Positions 42,219-51,288 of a stretch of 64,000 bases of DNA are shown here, piece after piece. The translations under genes and the position numbers were made by a program. A model generated the notes under the pieces. It was not told the origin of the DNA and did no database searches. It was given only the letters and a program-made list of their open reading frames with translations. Origin of the DNA: CAYJAD01 sp964370835 (GTDB lineage Bacteria; Desulfobacterota; Desulfovibrionia; Desulfovibrionales; Desulfovibrionaceae); NCBI GenBank assembly GCA_964370835.1, contig CAYJLO010000001.1, forward strand, positions 1 to 64,000. Reading direction: 5' to 3'. Numbering within the stretch: position 1 is the first letter of the stretch; each line of letters begins with the position of its first letter.

Positions 42219-43409
42219 ATGTCAGCCATATGTTTTTATTTTCAAGTGCACCAACCGTACCGTTTACGCCATTATACTGTTTTTGATATGGGTCAAAATC
42301 ATTTTTATGAAGATGATAAAGCCAATGGTGAAATTTTGCAAAAAGTGGCAAGAAAATGCTATTTACCCATGAATAAACTTTTACTCGAGCTTATCAAAGA
42401 ACATGAAGGTAAATTTAAAATAGCTTTCTCCCTTTCTGGTGTCGTCATGGAACAATTGGAAACATGGGCACCGGAGGTTTTACAATCTTTCCAAGAATTG
42501 GTACAAACAAATTGTGTGGAGCTTTTGGCAGAAACCTACGCCCACTCCCTTTCAGCACTGTACTCTCCCGAAGAGTTTAAGCAACAAATACAAATGCATT
42601 CTGAAATGCTCGACTGGTATTTTGGAGTAAAACCCAAAGTTTTCCGCAATACTGAGCTCATTTACAGCAACCGTATTGCCAAAATCGTTGAAGATATGGG
42701 TTATAAGGCCATTTTAACCGAAGGGGTTGACCATATCCTTGGGTGGCGTAGCCCCAATATGGTCTATCAACCGGCCAACTGCCTTGACCTTAAGCTTTTA
42801 TTAAAAAATTACCGCCTTTCCGACGACATAGCTTTTCGTTTTTCCAATCAAGGTTGGCCTGAATTCCCGCTCACAGCAGAGAAATTTTCCCATTGGGTGC
42901 ATAAGGCCGGCTTGCAAGGAGAAATGATTAACCTCTTTATGGATTATGAAACCTTTGGAGAACACCAGTGGGAAGAAACAGGCATTTTTAACTTCATGCG
43001 CGCTCTACCTGCACAAGTGCTAGAAAATCCGCATTTTTCATTTATTACGCCCACAGAAGCGGCGGAGAAAATTACTCCCATGGCTCGCTTAGATATTCCA
43101 GAAGAAATATCATGGGCCGATGCAGAAAGAGACCTAACGGCATGGCTTGGCAATGATATGCAATATGATGCCATTGAAGCCGTATATCGCCTAGAAAGTA
43201 GCGTTCGAGCCACCAAGGATGCTGATATTTTGAAAACATGGCGTCGCTTACAAACCTCGGACCATTTTTACTATATGTGCACCAAGTGGTTTTCCGATGG
43301 AGATGTACACAAATACTTTAACCCCTATGGTTCACCCTATGATGCCTATATTAACTATATGAACGTCATAGCAGATTTTGAGCACTCTCTCTTGGACGGT
43401 AAAGCCTAA
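42219..43409 (+). CDS. Glycoside hydrolase family 57 alpha-amylase
   Basis: 396 residues, the GH57 (beta/alpha)7 catalytic barrel. The N-terminus has FYFQVHQPYRLRHY. The nucleophile Glu lies in KVFRNTELIYS, and the Asp general acid in MDYETFGEH. A C-terminal helical region follows. It cleaves or rearranges alpha-1,4-glucans inside the cell, as no signal peptide is present. AGGAAG precedes the ATG. An AGGAAAA/TTTTCCT hairpin (42162-42180) lies between it and the GT4 gene, leaving 82 bp. Confidence 0.92.
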   Translation: MSAICFYFQVHQPYRLRHYTVFDMGQNHFYEDDKANGEILQKVARKCYLPMNKLLLELIKEHEGKFKIAFSLSGVVMEQLETWAPEVLQSFQELVQTNCVELLAETYAHSLSALYSPEEFKQQIQMHSEMLDWYFGVKPKVFRNTELIYSNRIAKIVEDMGYKAILTEGVDHILGWRSPNMVYQPANCLDLKLLLKNYRLSDDIAFRFSNQGWPEFPLTAEKFSHWVHKAGLQGEMINLFMDYETFGEHQWEETGIFNFMRALPAQVLENPHFSFITPTEAAEKITPMARLDIPEEISWADAERDLTAWLGNDMQYDAIEAVYRLESSVRATKDADILKTWRRLQTSDHFYYMCTKWFSDGDVHKYFNPYGSPYDAYINYMNVIADFEHSLLDGKA

Positions 43410-43521
43410 AACCTTTCCTTAAGCCCATGAATTTCTTTACGCCTTAAGCACTTACGGCCCCTGCCTTAACAGCTGTATGACATATAATGCAGCTTTGGAA
43501 ATGATGAAAATGTTATCTCTT

Positions 43522-43552
43522 CAAGCATTGCGGTTTTTTATCGCAATGCTTG
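43522..43552 (+). promoter_or_regulatory. Perfect hairpin in the leader of the synthase-phosphorylase gene
   Basis: An 11-bp perfect stem, CAAGCATTGCG (43522-43532) with CGCAATGCTTG (43542-43552), around GTTTTTTAT. The T run sits in the loop, not after the stem, so a terminator is less likely than an mRNA-stabilising or regulatory stem. It lies 57 bases before the start at 43610. Confidence 0.5.
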
Positions 43553-43609
43553 TTGTGACATGTGAAACCTCAGAAAAGCACTTAGATCATACAACTTTGA
43601 GGAGGATGT

Positions 43610-46600
43610 ATGTATACGCAATTGGACCAAGCTACCGCCTTTGAAGTAAGCTGGGAAGTGTGCAATAAAGTTGGTGGCATTTATACCGTGGTCAGCAGTA
43701 AAGCCTTACATGCCGTAGAGTTTTTTGATGATAAATACTACATGCTTGGTCCAGATATGGGGGATAATCCCGAATTTGAAGAAACTGATGAGCCGTGTTG
43801 GGAGCAAATTCGCTCCACCCTTGCCATGAATAATTTCCAATGCCGTTTGGGACGTTGGAATATACCGGGACGCCCAAAAACCATTTTAGTAAGTTTTAAA
43901 GATCGCTTCAATGTGAATCAATTACTCTTCGAGCTTTGGAATAATTATGGCGTTGATTCCATGAATGGCGGGTGGGACTATGCAGAACCCGTCATGTTCA
44001 GTGCCGTTTGCGGCGAAATCATTGCCGCCATTTATCATAGCACCGTAGCACCGCAAGGGCATAAAGGTGTGGCTCTTTTCCACGAATGGATGTGCGGCGC
44101 AGGCTTGCTTACACTTAAGCGCCAAGCCCCCACCATGGGCACACTTTTCACCACCCATGCCACCATGCTGGGTCGTGCTTTGGCCAGTACAGGGCGTGAT
44201 ATTTACAAGCAAATGAATAAAATCAACCCCGTGCAAGAAGCCGCCAATTTTAATATCACAGCCAAATATTCCATGGAAAAAGTGGCGGCCAAAGAAGCTG
44301 ATTGCTTCACCACCGTCAGCGAAATCACCGCCTTGGAAGCTTCTGCCTTTTTGGCACGCACCCCCGACGTGCTCACGGTAAACGGTTTAGATTTACGTGT
44401 TATCCCCAATTATGCCGAACAACGCCAAGAAGTACAGGCTGCACGCGCGCAAATCACTGGAGCCATAGAAAAACTCTTACGCCGCCCCTTACCCAAAAAT
44501 GTACGCTATATTCTTATTTCGGGACGTTATGAGTTTAGAAATAAAGGCTTAGATCTTTTCTTGGAAGCTTTGGCAGGTCTTAATGAGTCTTTACAAGGTA
44601 GCGACACCCATGTGGTGGCCCTCTTCGCCGTCATGGGAGGTCACACAGGAGTAAACCCCGATGCCGTCAGCGGTGATACGCACAAAAAACCTCCTCGCAA
44701 TGAGCATTGGATAACTTCACACCACGTTTATGACAGTATCAATGACCCCATTCTCAATTCCAGCATGAGTCTTGGTCTTACCAATGCGCCGGAAAACAAT
44801 ATTCAAGTGGTTTTTGTGCCTGCACAATTAAACGGACACGATGGTTTTTTAAACTTGCCCTACGAGCAAGTTCTGGCTGCATGCGACCTTGGGGCCTTCC
44901 CTTCTTGGTACGAGCCTTGGGGCTACACACCACAAGAAAGTGCCGCTTGGGCTGTGCCCACCATGACCACCGATTTGGCAGGTTTTGGCCTTTGGACAAG
45001 TCAAATACAAGAAAAAGAAGGCCTGCTCGACGGTGTGTATGTGGTTCCCCGTCAAAACAAATCCTATGATCAAGTGCTACAAGACCTTCGCGTCACCACC
45101 CTAAAGGCCATGACCCAAACGGAAAAAGAATTACAAGCCTCGCGTAAGGCAGCAAGAACTCTTTCAGAGTTCACCACATGGGAAAAGTTTTTTCCCAGCT
45201 ACCTTGAGGCATATGAGCATGCTCTTAAGAACGCTGCGGAGCGTAACAATAAAGCCTTTGGCTTTTCTGAAGATATCAAGCATGTGCTCAAGGCCACTTC
45301 TTCCGTGACGCCTATTTTACGTTCTTTCATGGCCATTTCTTTTTTGCCTGAACGCTTAAAACCACTACGCGAACTCGCTGCCAATATGTGGTGGTGCTGG
45401 CAGGCCGAATGCTGGGAGCTCTTTAGTAGTATAGATGCCGACATGTGGGAAAGTTGCGAACATAATCCCATAACTCTTTTGGCCAGTGTTTCCGGTGTAC
45501 GCTTGGCCGAGTTGGGAGAAAATACAGATTTTCTCAACAAAATGGATGATATTTTAGAAAAATTTCACGCCTACATGAAGGAAGAACCACAGCATGTGGA
45601 AGATATTTTATCCATGAAAAATCCCGTGGCGTATTTTTCCACAGAGTACGGCATTTGCGAAAGCTTACCCATTTATTCTGGCGGTCTTGGAGTTCTTTCT
45701 GGAGACCACCTCAAATCTGCCAGTGATTTAAATATCCCCCTTGTGGCTGTGGGACTTCTCTATAAAAATGGATACTTCCGACAAAAGCTCACCCCCGATG
45801 GTGGACAATTAGCCATTTACACTGAAAATGACTTTGCCTCCATGGCTGTGGAGCGCGTACTTAAGAGTGATGGAGAAGCTTTAGAAATCACGTTGGACTT
45901 ACCGGGGCGTACATTGCACGCCGCCGTGTGGGTTGTACACGTGGGACGCATAAAGCTCTATCTGCTGGACACGGATTTAGCCAACAATACCCCCGATGAT
46001 CGCAAAACCACAGCGCAGCTCTATGTGGCCGATCGTGATTGCCGTCTACGCCAAGAAATGCTTTTGGGCATGGGAGGGGTGCGTCTTTTGCAACAACTCA
46101 ACATCACCCCCGCTGTTTTTCACATGAATGAAGGTCATTCTGCTTTCCTTATTCTTGAGCGTGTAAAAGAGTTTATACATAAAGGGCTCAGTTTTGAAGT
46201 GGCTTGTGAAGCCGTGCGCGCTTCTTGCATTTTCACCACACACACCCCTGTGGATGCTGGCAATGAGCGCTTTTCTCCTGACCTTATGGAACGCTATTTT
46301 ACGGCTTATGCACACAGTGTGGGCTTATCCATGGAAGACTTCCTCAATATGGGGCGCATTGTTGGGTCAAACCGCAATATGTTTGAAATGACCGTATTAG
46401 CACTAAACTACTCGCTTAAATCCAATGGTGTAAGCCGCTTACACGGAGATGTATCACGCGGCATGTGGCAAGCGGCTTGGAAGGGATATTCCCATACAGA
46501 AGTTCCCATCAAATCTGTCACCAATGGTGTACACGTGAGTTCTTATGTTTCTGCGCCCATGCGAGCTCTTTTACATACAAGCGTAGACCCACAATGGCTA

Positions 46601-47869
46601 GATTTACCCCCACAGCACGAAAACTGGGACAAGGTTTACTCCATTGATGGACAAAAGATTTGGGATATACGCCGTACAGAAAAAAGCAACTTACTCCGTG
46701 CCGTGGACAATGGTCTAGAAAGCTTTTTCAAAACCCTTGACGTGGCACCCGAAACACAACAAAAAATGCGCGCGGGTCTCACCAATCCCGACGCTTTAAT
46801 CATTGGCTTTGCACGTCGATTTGCACCGTACAAACGAGCCCATTTACTTTTTGCCGATGTGGAGCGTTTACAACGCTTGCTAAGTGATACCAAGCGCCCC
46901 ATAATCTTTATCTTTGCAGGAAAAGCACACCCTGCAGACCAACAAGGCATTGATATTTTACGGCAAATAGTGAAATACACCGTGGATGACCGCTTTGTAG
47001 GTCATGTGTATTTCATGGAAAATTACAGTCTATCTGTATCTCGTTTACTTACCCGCGGTTGTGACGTTTGGTTAAATACACCGTGTCGCCCCAATGAAGC
47101 CAGCGGCACCAGCGGCATGAAACCTTCAGTCAATGGCGGACTTAATCTTAGCATTTCTGATGGTTGGTGGTGCGAAGGCTATTCCAAACCCAATGGTTGG
47201 ACCATAGGACCTGTTATTTCTCACCTGCGTGACATTGATACGCAAGCCGACTCCACCGATGCAGATTCCCTCTACAGTACCTTGGAAAAAGAAGTGGTGC
47301 CCTTATACTTTGAACGCAATGCAAACAACTTACCGGAGCAATGGTTACATATGTCACGCCATGCCATGCGCACCTTGACCGCGCAGTTTAGCTCTCATCG
47401 TATGGTTAATGATTATATGCGCGATTATTATATACCCACGGCAGCTCGTAAAAATAATGTTTTTGATGAAGATTTTGCCATGGCAAGGCGTCTTGCCGCA
47501 TGGAAACAAACTGTGACTGGCGCCTTCCCTTGTGTTAGCATTGATGAAGTTACCTTTGAAGGCGTAGACAATGACACCCTCTATGTGGGACAAAAAATAC
47601 GCATCTTGGTCACCGTGAACCCTTGTGAAATGGATCCACACTCCTTACGCGTTGAGTATGTGGTGGGCCGCAGTGAACAGCATGACTTTGTGGAAAAACC
47701 CCAAATTCATCCTCTTAAATTTAAAGAACATCTAGAGGATGGGCATATACTCTTTACGGGAGAATTTACCATCACAGAAAATGGGCATCACTCCTATGGG
47801 GTGCGTATTGTGCCCTTTGATATTGATTTATTTTCTCCATTGGATACACGTTTGGTACTTTGGGCATAA
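43610..47869 (+). CDS. Fused GT3 glycogen synthase - GT35 alpha-glucan phosphorylase
   Basis: 1419 residues. Residues 1-545 are a family-3 (eukaryotic type) glycogen synthase with FEVSWEVCNKVGGIYTVVSS near the N-terminus and SWYEPWGYTPQES, the catalytic Glu pair. Residues about 565-680 are a DUF3417-like phosphorylase N-terminal region (AANMWWCWQAECW). Residues about 680-1260 are a GT35 phosphorylase with YFSTEYGICESLPIYSGGLG and the PLP lysine in EASGTSGMKPS. A 150-residue beta-rich C-terminal part follows. Synthesis and phosphorolysis of the same polymer are thus on one chain. AGGAGG precedes the ATG at 43610. No frameshift or stop interrupts the join. Confidence 0.93.
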   Translation: MYTQLDQATAFEVSWEVCNKVGGIYTVVSSKALHAVEFFDDKYYMLGPDMGDNPEFEETDEPCWEQIRSTLAMNNFQCRLGRWNIPGRPKTILVSFKDRFNVNQLLFELWNNYGVDSMNGGWDYAEPVMFSAVCGEIIAAIYHSTVAPQGHKGVALFHEWMCGAGLLTLKRQAPTMGTLFTTHATMLGRALASTGRDIYKQMNKINPVQEAANFNITAKYSMEKVAAKEADCFTTVSEITALEASAFLARTPDVLTVNGLDLRVIPNYAEQRQEVQAARAQITGAIEKLLRRPLPKNVRYILISGRYEFRNKGLDLFLEALAGLNESLQGSDTHVVALFAVMGGHTGVNPDAVSGDTHKKPPRNEHWITSHHVYDSINDPILNSSMSLGLTNAPENNIQVVFVPAQLNGHDGFLNLPYEQVLAACDLGAFPSWYEPWGYTPQESAAWAVPTMTTDLAGFGLWTSQIQEKEGLLDGVYVVPRQNKSYDQVLQDLRVTTLKAMTQTEKELQASRKAARTLSEFTTWEKFFPSYLEAYEHALKNAAERNNKAFGFSEDIKHVLKATSSVTPILRSFMAISFLPERLKPLRELAANMWWCWQAECWELFSSIDADMWESCEHNPITLLASVSGVRLAELGENTDFLNKMDDILEKFHAYMKEEPQHVEDILSMKNPVAYFSTEYGICESLPIYSGGLGVLSGDHLKSASDLNIPLVAVGLLYKNGYFRQKLTPDGGQLAIYTENDFASMAVERVLKSDGEALEITLDLPGRTLHAAVWVVHVGRIKLYLLDTDLANNTPDDRKTTAQLYVADRDCRLRQEMLLGMGGVRLLQQLNITPAVFHMNEGHSAFLILERVKEFIHKGLSFEVACEAVRASCIFTTHTPVDAGNERFSPDLMERYFTAYAHSVGLSMEDFLNMGRIVGSNRNMFEMTVLALNYSLKSNGVSRLHGDVSRGMWQAAWKGYSHTEVPIKSVTNGVHVSSYVSAPMRALLHTSVDPQWLDLPPQHENWDKVYSIDGQKIWDIRRTEKSNLLRAVDNGLESFFKTLDVAPETQQKMRAGLTNPDALIIGFARRFAPYKRAHLLFADVERLQRLLSDTKRPIIFIFAGKAHPADQQGIDILRQIVKYTVDDRFVGHVYFMENYSLSVSRLLTRGCDVWLNTPCRPNEASGTSGMKPSVNGGLNLSISDGWWCEGYSKPNGWTIGPVISHLRDIDTQADSTDADSLYSTLEKEVVPLYFERNANNLPEQWLHMSRHAMRTLTAQFSSHRMVNDYMRDYYIPTAARKNNVFDEDFAMARRLAAWKQTVTGAFPCVSIDEVTFEGVDNDTLYVGQKIRILVTVNPCEMDPHSLRVEYVVGRSEQHDFVEKPQIHPLKFKEHLEDGHILFTGEFTITENGHHSYGVRIVPFDIDLFSPLDTRLVLWA

Positions 47870-47905
47870 AAAACAATTCATTGAAAAAACACTATCGATT
47901 CTTAT

Positions 47906-47950
47906 AAAAAGTATCCCCTGCAAGCATCAGTTTACAGGGGATATTTTTTA
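47906..47950. terminator. Bidirectional terminator between the fusion gene and glucokinase
   Basis: Stem ATCCCCTG (47913-47920) with CAGGGGAT (47935-47942), extended by A/T pairs, with A runs on the left and T runs on the right. It can stop both convergent genes. Confidence 0.85.
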
Positions 47951-47962
47951 TATAACGAAACA

Positions 47963-48964
47963 TTATGCGCCAATATGATTTTTGGCAAATTGTACAGCTC
48001 CCCATAAACTCGCCATATCATGCTGCATGAGCCCCAAAGGAATGGCGCACAAAACATCTTGCATGCACGAAGGGCCATGGAAAAATTCCTCCCGAAAGCT
48101 CTCACTTTGTACAATGGCAGGGTTTTTCAAAAGAACACCTCCGCCAAGGTACAAGCCTCCTGTGCAAAAAGTACTTAAAGCCCATTGTCTGCAAAAACGT
48201 CCTAAAAAACGTGCATAAAGCCGTAAAGAAAGACTTTCTTTACGAGGCATTTGAACTTTTCCCCACAATGATGCCGCGGCCTGTGCCGGTTCCACATCTT
48301 CCCCATGCTCATAGGCATAAAGCAAACTTAAAGCGCGCGCACAAAGCACATCTTCAGCACTTAATCGATTTTGCTGTAAATACTGTTTAGCAAAACGCGC
48401 AAATTCTTCCTCTTCCTTTCCATGAAAAGGCATGTCCATATGCCCTGCTTCTGAAGACAATAAGCTCCAGCCTTGAACCCCATATGGCACCAATGCCGCC
48501 GCCCCAAGACCGGTTCCCGCCCCTAAAACGCCATGTGTTTGCGCCCCATGACGCACCCTATCCGGATGTTCTGTCCATGCCGACCATGGCAGTGGCAATA
48601 CAGGTACTTCTTGTGCCAGCGATGCCCAAGCCTGCAAAGCAAAATCATTGAGCAGAAAAAAATTTTCTCCGTTTTTTATCCACGAATACGGCGTAAAATT
48701 AAGCCGTAAAGAAGTATTGGTCATCTGCGCTTCAAGACCATTATGCAAAATGATGGCCGCCACACCCCATACCTGTATTCTAGCTTTTTCCACCTCCAAC
48801 CCTGTACCAAAGCGCATGGCTTCCAAAGCATCCTGTGTATTGCGTATATGGGCCGTGAGACACGCATACTGTCGACATAAAAAGCTTTCTTTTCCGTCCA
48901 CCGTAAAATGGGCAAAACGGCTGTGAGTTCCTCCCACATCTGCGCAAAGTATATGATGTGTCAT
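47963..48964 (-). CDS. glk: Glucokinase (PF02685 family)
   Basis: 333 residues. The N-terminal phosphate loop is CADVGGTHSRFA. Further landmarks are GAGTGLGAAALVP, SSEAGHMDMPF (glucose-binding Glu/His) and GGLYLGGGVLLK. It phosphorylates free glucose with ATP in the cytoplasm, which fits glucose released by the GH57, debranching and phosphorylase enzymes. It is convergent with the fusion gene. Slightly longer than the usual 320 residues, with no extra domain. Confidence 0.92.
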   Translation of the reverse strand: MTHHILCADVGGTHSRFAHFTVDGKESFLCRQYACLTAHIRNTQDALEAMRFGTGLEVEKARIQVWGVAAIILHNGLEAQMTNTSLRLNFTPYSWIKNGENFFLLNDFALQAWASLAQEVPVLPLPWSAWTEHPDRVRHGAQTHGVLGAGTGLGAAALVPYGVQGWSLLSSEAGHMDMPFHGKEEEEFARFAKQYLQQNRLSAEDVLCARALSLLYAYEHGEDVEPAQAAASLWGKVQMPRKESLSLRLYARFLGRFCRQWALSTFCTGGLYLGGGVLLKNPAIVQSESFREEFFHGPSCMQDVLCAIPLGLMQHDMASLWGAVQFAKNHIGA

Positions 48965-49039
48965 AACCTTACCCCCATACCAATAGCCCTAAATAAAAAG
49001 AAGTATACTAGCGCAATAGAACACTTTCTCATACATAAC

Positions 49040-50707
49040 TTACGCCAAAACACACTCCACAAGATCTTGCTTTAACAGCCAATGAATGTGGGCCAACAGC
49101 ACTTCTTGTGTATGGGCTTTACCCCACGGTGTTCCTTGCGCCATCGCCACAAGCTCAGCCACACTGCATGGCGTTAAACAACATCCCAAGAGTTTATGAA
49201 TCAAACTTTCCACCATGGAAACCGCTGCTAAACAATAATTATTCCAAGGCATTTCTTTACGAAGACAGGCTTGCCCCAAATCTGTGCAGTGTAACATTGT
49301 CTCAGGCTGTAAGCTATGACTGGCATATACAGAAAACACTTTGCCAAAGTCCAGCGCATAGGGGTGTTTTGCTTGCCGTATGAGACTCTCTTCCTCCAGG
49401 CTTATGGGAACATTTTCTAACTTTTGCCAAAAATTAAGCCAACCTTCCACCACTGTATCAAAAGTATATAAACGCGCAGCACGCTCCTTGGCTTTTTGCC
49501 CCATACTACGACGTAAGGCACCATCACTTATGAGCGTATATAAAGCGTTTTCAAGCGATGGTACATGCAAGGAAGTTTGTTGACTGCGAAAAAGCTGATG
49601 TATTTTATTAAATAACACTCCAGCTAGAGCATCCAGATTAGGAGTATCTGTGGGTGCATGGGTGGGTACCAAAATACCTGTTTCGCCCTGCACAATAATA
49701 TCTCTATAGCCATCCCAATCGCTTGCAATGACAGGCAAAGCCGATTGAGCAGCTTCCACAAGAGTGAGGCCAAACGTTTCTTGAATATTATCCACAGGCG
49801 AAACAAAAATATCAGCTGCAGCAAAAAGATATTTTTTATCCTTCCGAGTGGGATTAGGCATCAACGCAAAGGAAATATTCCACGTTTTTGCCAAAGCGTG
49901 CAGTTGTTTCTCTAGCCCATCGTCTCCGTCCATGGATCCGGCAATACATAAAAAGAAAGGAAGCTGTGGATGCTTTGTGCGCAAGCGACGCAAAGCGAGG
50001 AATAAAGGTCGTACATCCATTTTATCCACAATGCTTATGCGGCCATATAAAAGCAAAAACACGGTTTCAGGTGCCACGCCAAACTTTTCTCGCAACTCAT
50101 TTCGATACGCTTCCGTAGTTTGAGCATCGTTCTGCCCAAGCTCAGGATCTGGCACACCAAGGGGAATAATATCCAATTGCGGTTGACGCCATTGGTCGGG
50201 TATAGAATGCGCTTGCCGAGCATGGGCATACCAAGCTTCCATGATGGCTTTACTGGCAACCGAAGTACACCCAATACCATCGCGAGGACTACATCCTGGC
50301 CAAATATGTCCCAACGTGGGCGCGGCATACTCCACATAGCTAATAGTATGATTTACAGCGGTGATGGGAAAAAGCTTAGCAGAAAAAACATTACGCGCAT
50401 AACACATGGCAGCAAATTCCGTCATGGGATCAGACAAGTGACAAACTGAATACGGAACAATTTTTAAACGTTTTTCCAAATGAGTTCGCGGAAAAGCATG
50501 CAAAACTCCGCGCTTCAAAAGAGGCTGAGCTGCAGATTCTTCTTTCCATCTTTGCACAAGACTTTGAGGATTATCCACAAAAAAATGATACATCTGAAAA
50601 GGATCTTTTCTAAAAAGCGCATTTATAAAACCCATATTGGCCTGTTTACGCCCCATTATGATGCCATCTTCAAAATACGAATGCAAAGAAAGAAAATTTC
50701 GCGACAT
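49040..50707 (-). CDS. Glycosyltransferase family 4 protein with a C-terminal extension
   Basis: 555 residues. The GT-B donor domain has LLYGRISIVDKMDV, FVSPVDNIQETFGLTLVEAAQSALP (the ExxxxxxxE motif) and ASDWDGYRDIIVQGETG. The N-terminus includes VNHTISYVEYAAPTLG. After about residue 430 there is an extra helical region of unknown role. GAGGGG stands five bases before the ATG at 50707, though the frame opens at 50719. It lies 75 bp from the glucokinase start on the same strand, so a common transcript with glk is possible. Acceptor unknown. Confidence 0.82.
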   Translation of the reverse strand: MSRNFLSLHSYFEDGIIMGRKQANMGFINALFRKDPFQMYHFFVDNPQSLVQRWKEESAAQPLLKRGVLHAFPRTHLEKRLKIVPYSVCHLSDPMTEFAAMCYARNVFSAKLFPITAVNHTISYVEYAAPTLGHIWPGCSPRDGIGCTSVASKAIMEAWYAHARQAHSIPDQWRQPQLDIIPLGVPDPELGQNDAQTTEAYRNELREKFGVAPETVFLLLYGRISIVDKMDVRPLFLALRRLRTKHPQLPFFLCIAGSMDGDDGLEKQLHALAKTWNISFALMPNPTRKDKKYLFAAADIFVSPVDNIQETFGLTLVEAAQSALPVIASDWDGYRDIIVQGETGILVPTHAPTDTPNLDALAGVLFNKIHQLFRSQQTSLHVPSLENALYTLISDGALRRSMGQKAKERAARLYTFDTVVEGWLNFWQKLENVPISLEEESLIRQAKHPYALDFGKVFSVYASHSLQPETMLHCTDLGQACLRKEMPWNNYCLAAVSMVESLIHKLLGCCLTPCSVAELVAMAQGTPWGKAHTQEVLLAHIHWLLKQDLVECVLA

Positions 50708-50818
50708 ATATCCCCTCATACTCCACGGTCTCAGTGAAAAAATACATCTAACAGGCTACTAAGAAAATTTTGCTAAAAACTTTCTTCATACATCACGGGC
50801 TGTTCAAATATGGATAAG

Positions 50819-51055
50819 CTACAGCTTATTTACCTTGGTGCCGGCATAGGTGAAGTGCCCTTTCACCATACTGAAAAAAGACCCTTTATCAATGCCAATG
50901 GGCTTACCGCAAAGGCACCAAACTTTGCCATCTTGCTCTTTCACGTCATACATTTTACTAATGCGCTCTTTATGGCAACGTAAAACTTCTCCGTGACCAA
51001 GCTTATTGTACTTCCATAATTTACGGCGACACGCCGAACATTTTATTGTTAACAT
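50819..51055 (-). CDS. Small zinc-ribbon-like protein
   Basis: 78 residues. Two cysteine pairs are visible: IKCSACRRKLWKYNKLG near the start and WCLCGKPIGIDKGSFF in the middle, with CHKERISKMYDV between. The spacing suggests one metal ribbon. The C-terminus has MVKGHFTYAGTK, and the whole is basic. I have seen similar small proteins in Desulfovibrio-like genomes but cannot assign a function. It diverges from tex. Confidence 0.75.
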   Translation of the reverse strand: MLTIKCSACRRKLWKYNKLGHGEVLRCHKERISKMYDVKEQDGKVWCLCGKPIGIDKGSFFSMVKGHFTYAGTKVNKL

Positions 51056-51288
51056 GGGCTAAGTATACGCCAAAGCCCACAGGCAGACAATGCATGAATT
51101 CCCTTTTGTGCATAAATTTTATTTGTGGCCTAGCCCATTGTTGCGTATACCAAATCTGTAACCTTCAATGGCACACATCATACGAAGACATAAAAGTGTC
51201 ATGCCATGGTAAATATTTTGCTCACTACCATAAAAACACTTTATCCTTTCCCGTACCGCTAACCCTAACTTCTCCATTTGAGGCCATC

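Noticed and set aside
51046..51288. 81-residue N-terminal extension of Tex
   Set aside because: It overlaps the divergent zinc-ribbon gene, has no Tex similarity, and a good ribosome site precedes the ATG at 51289.
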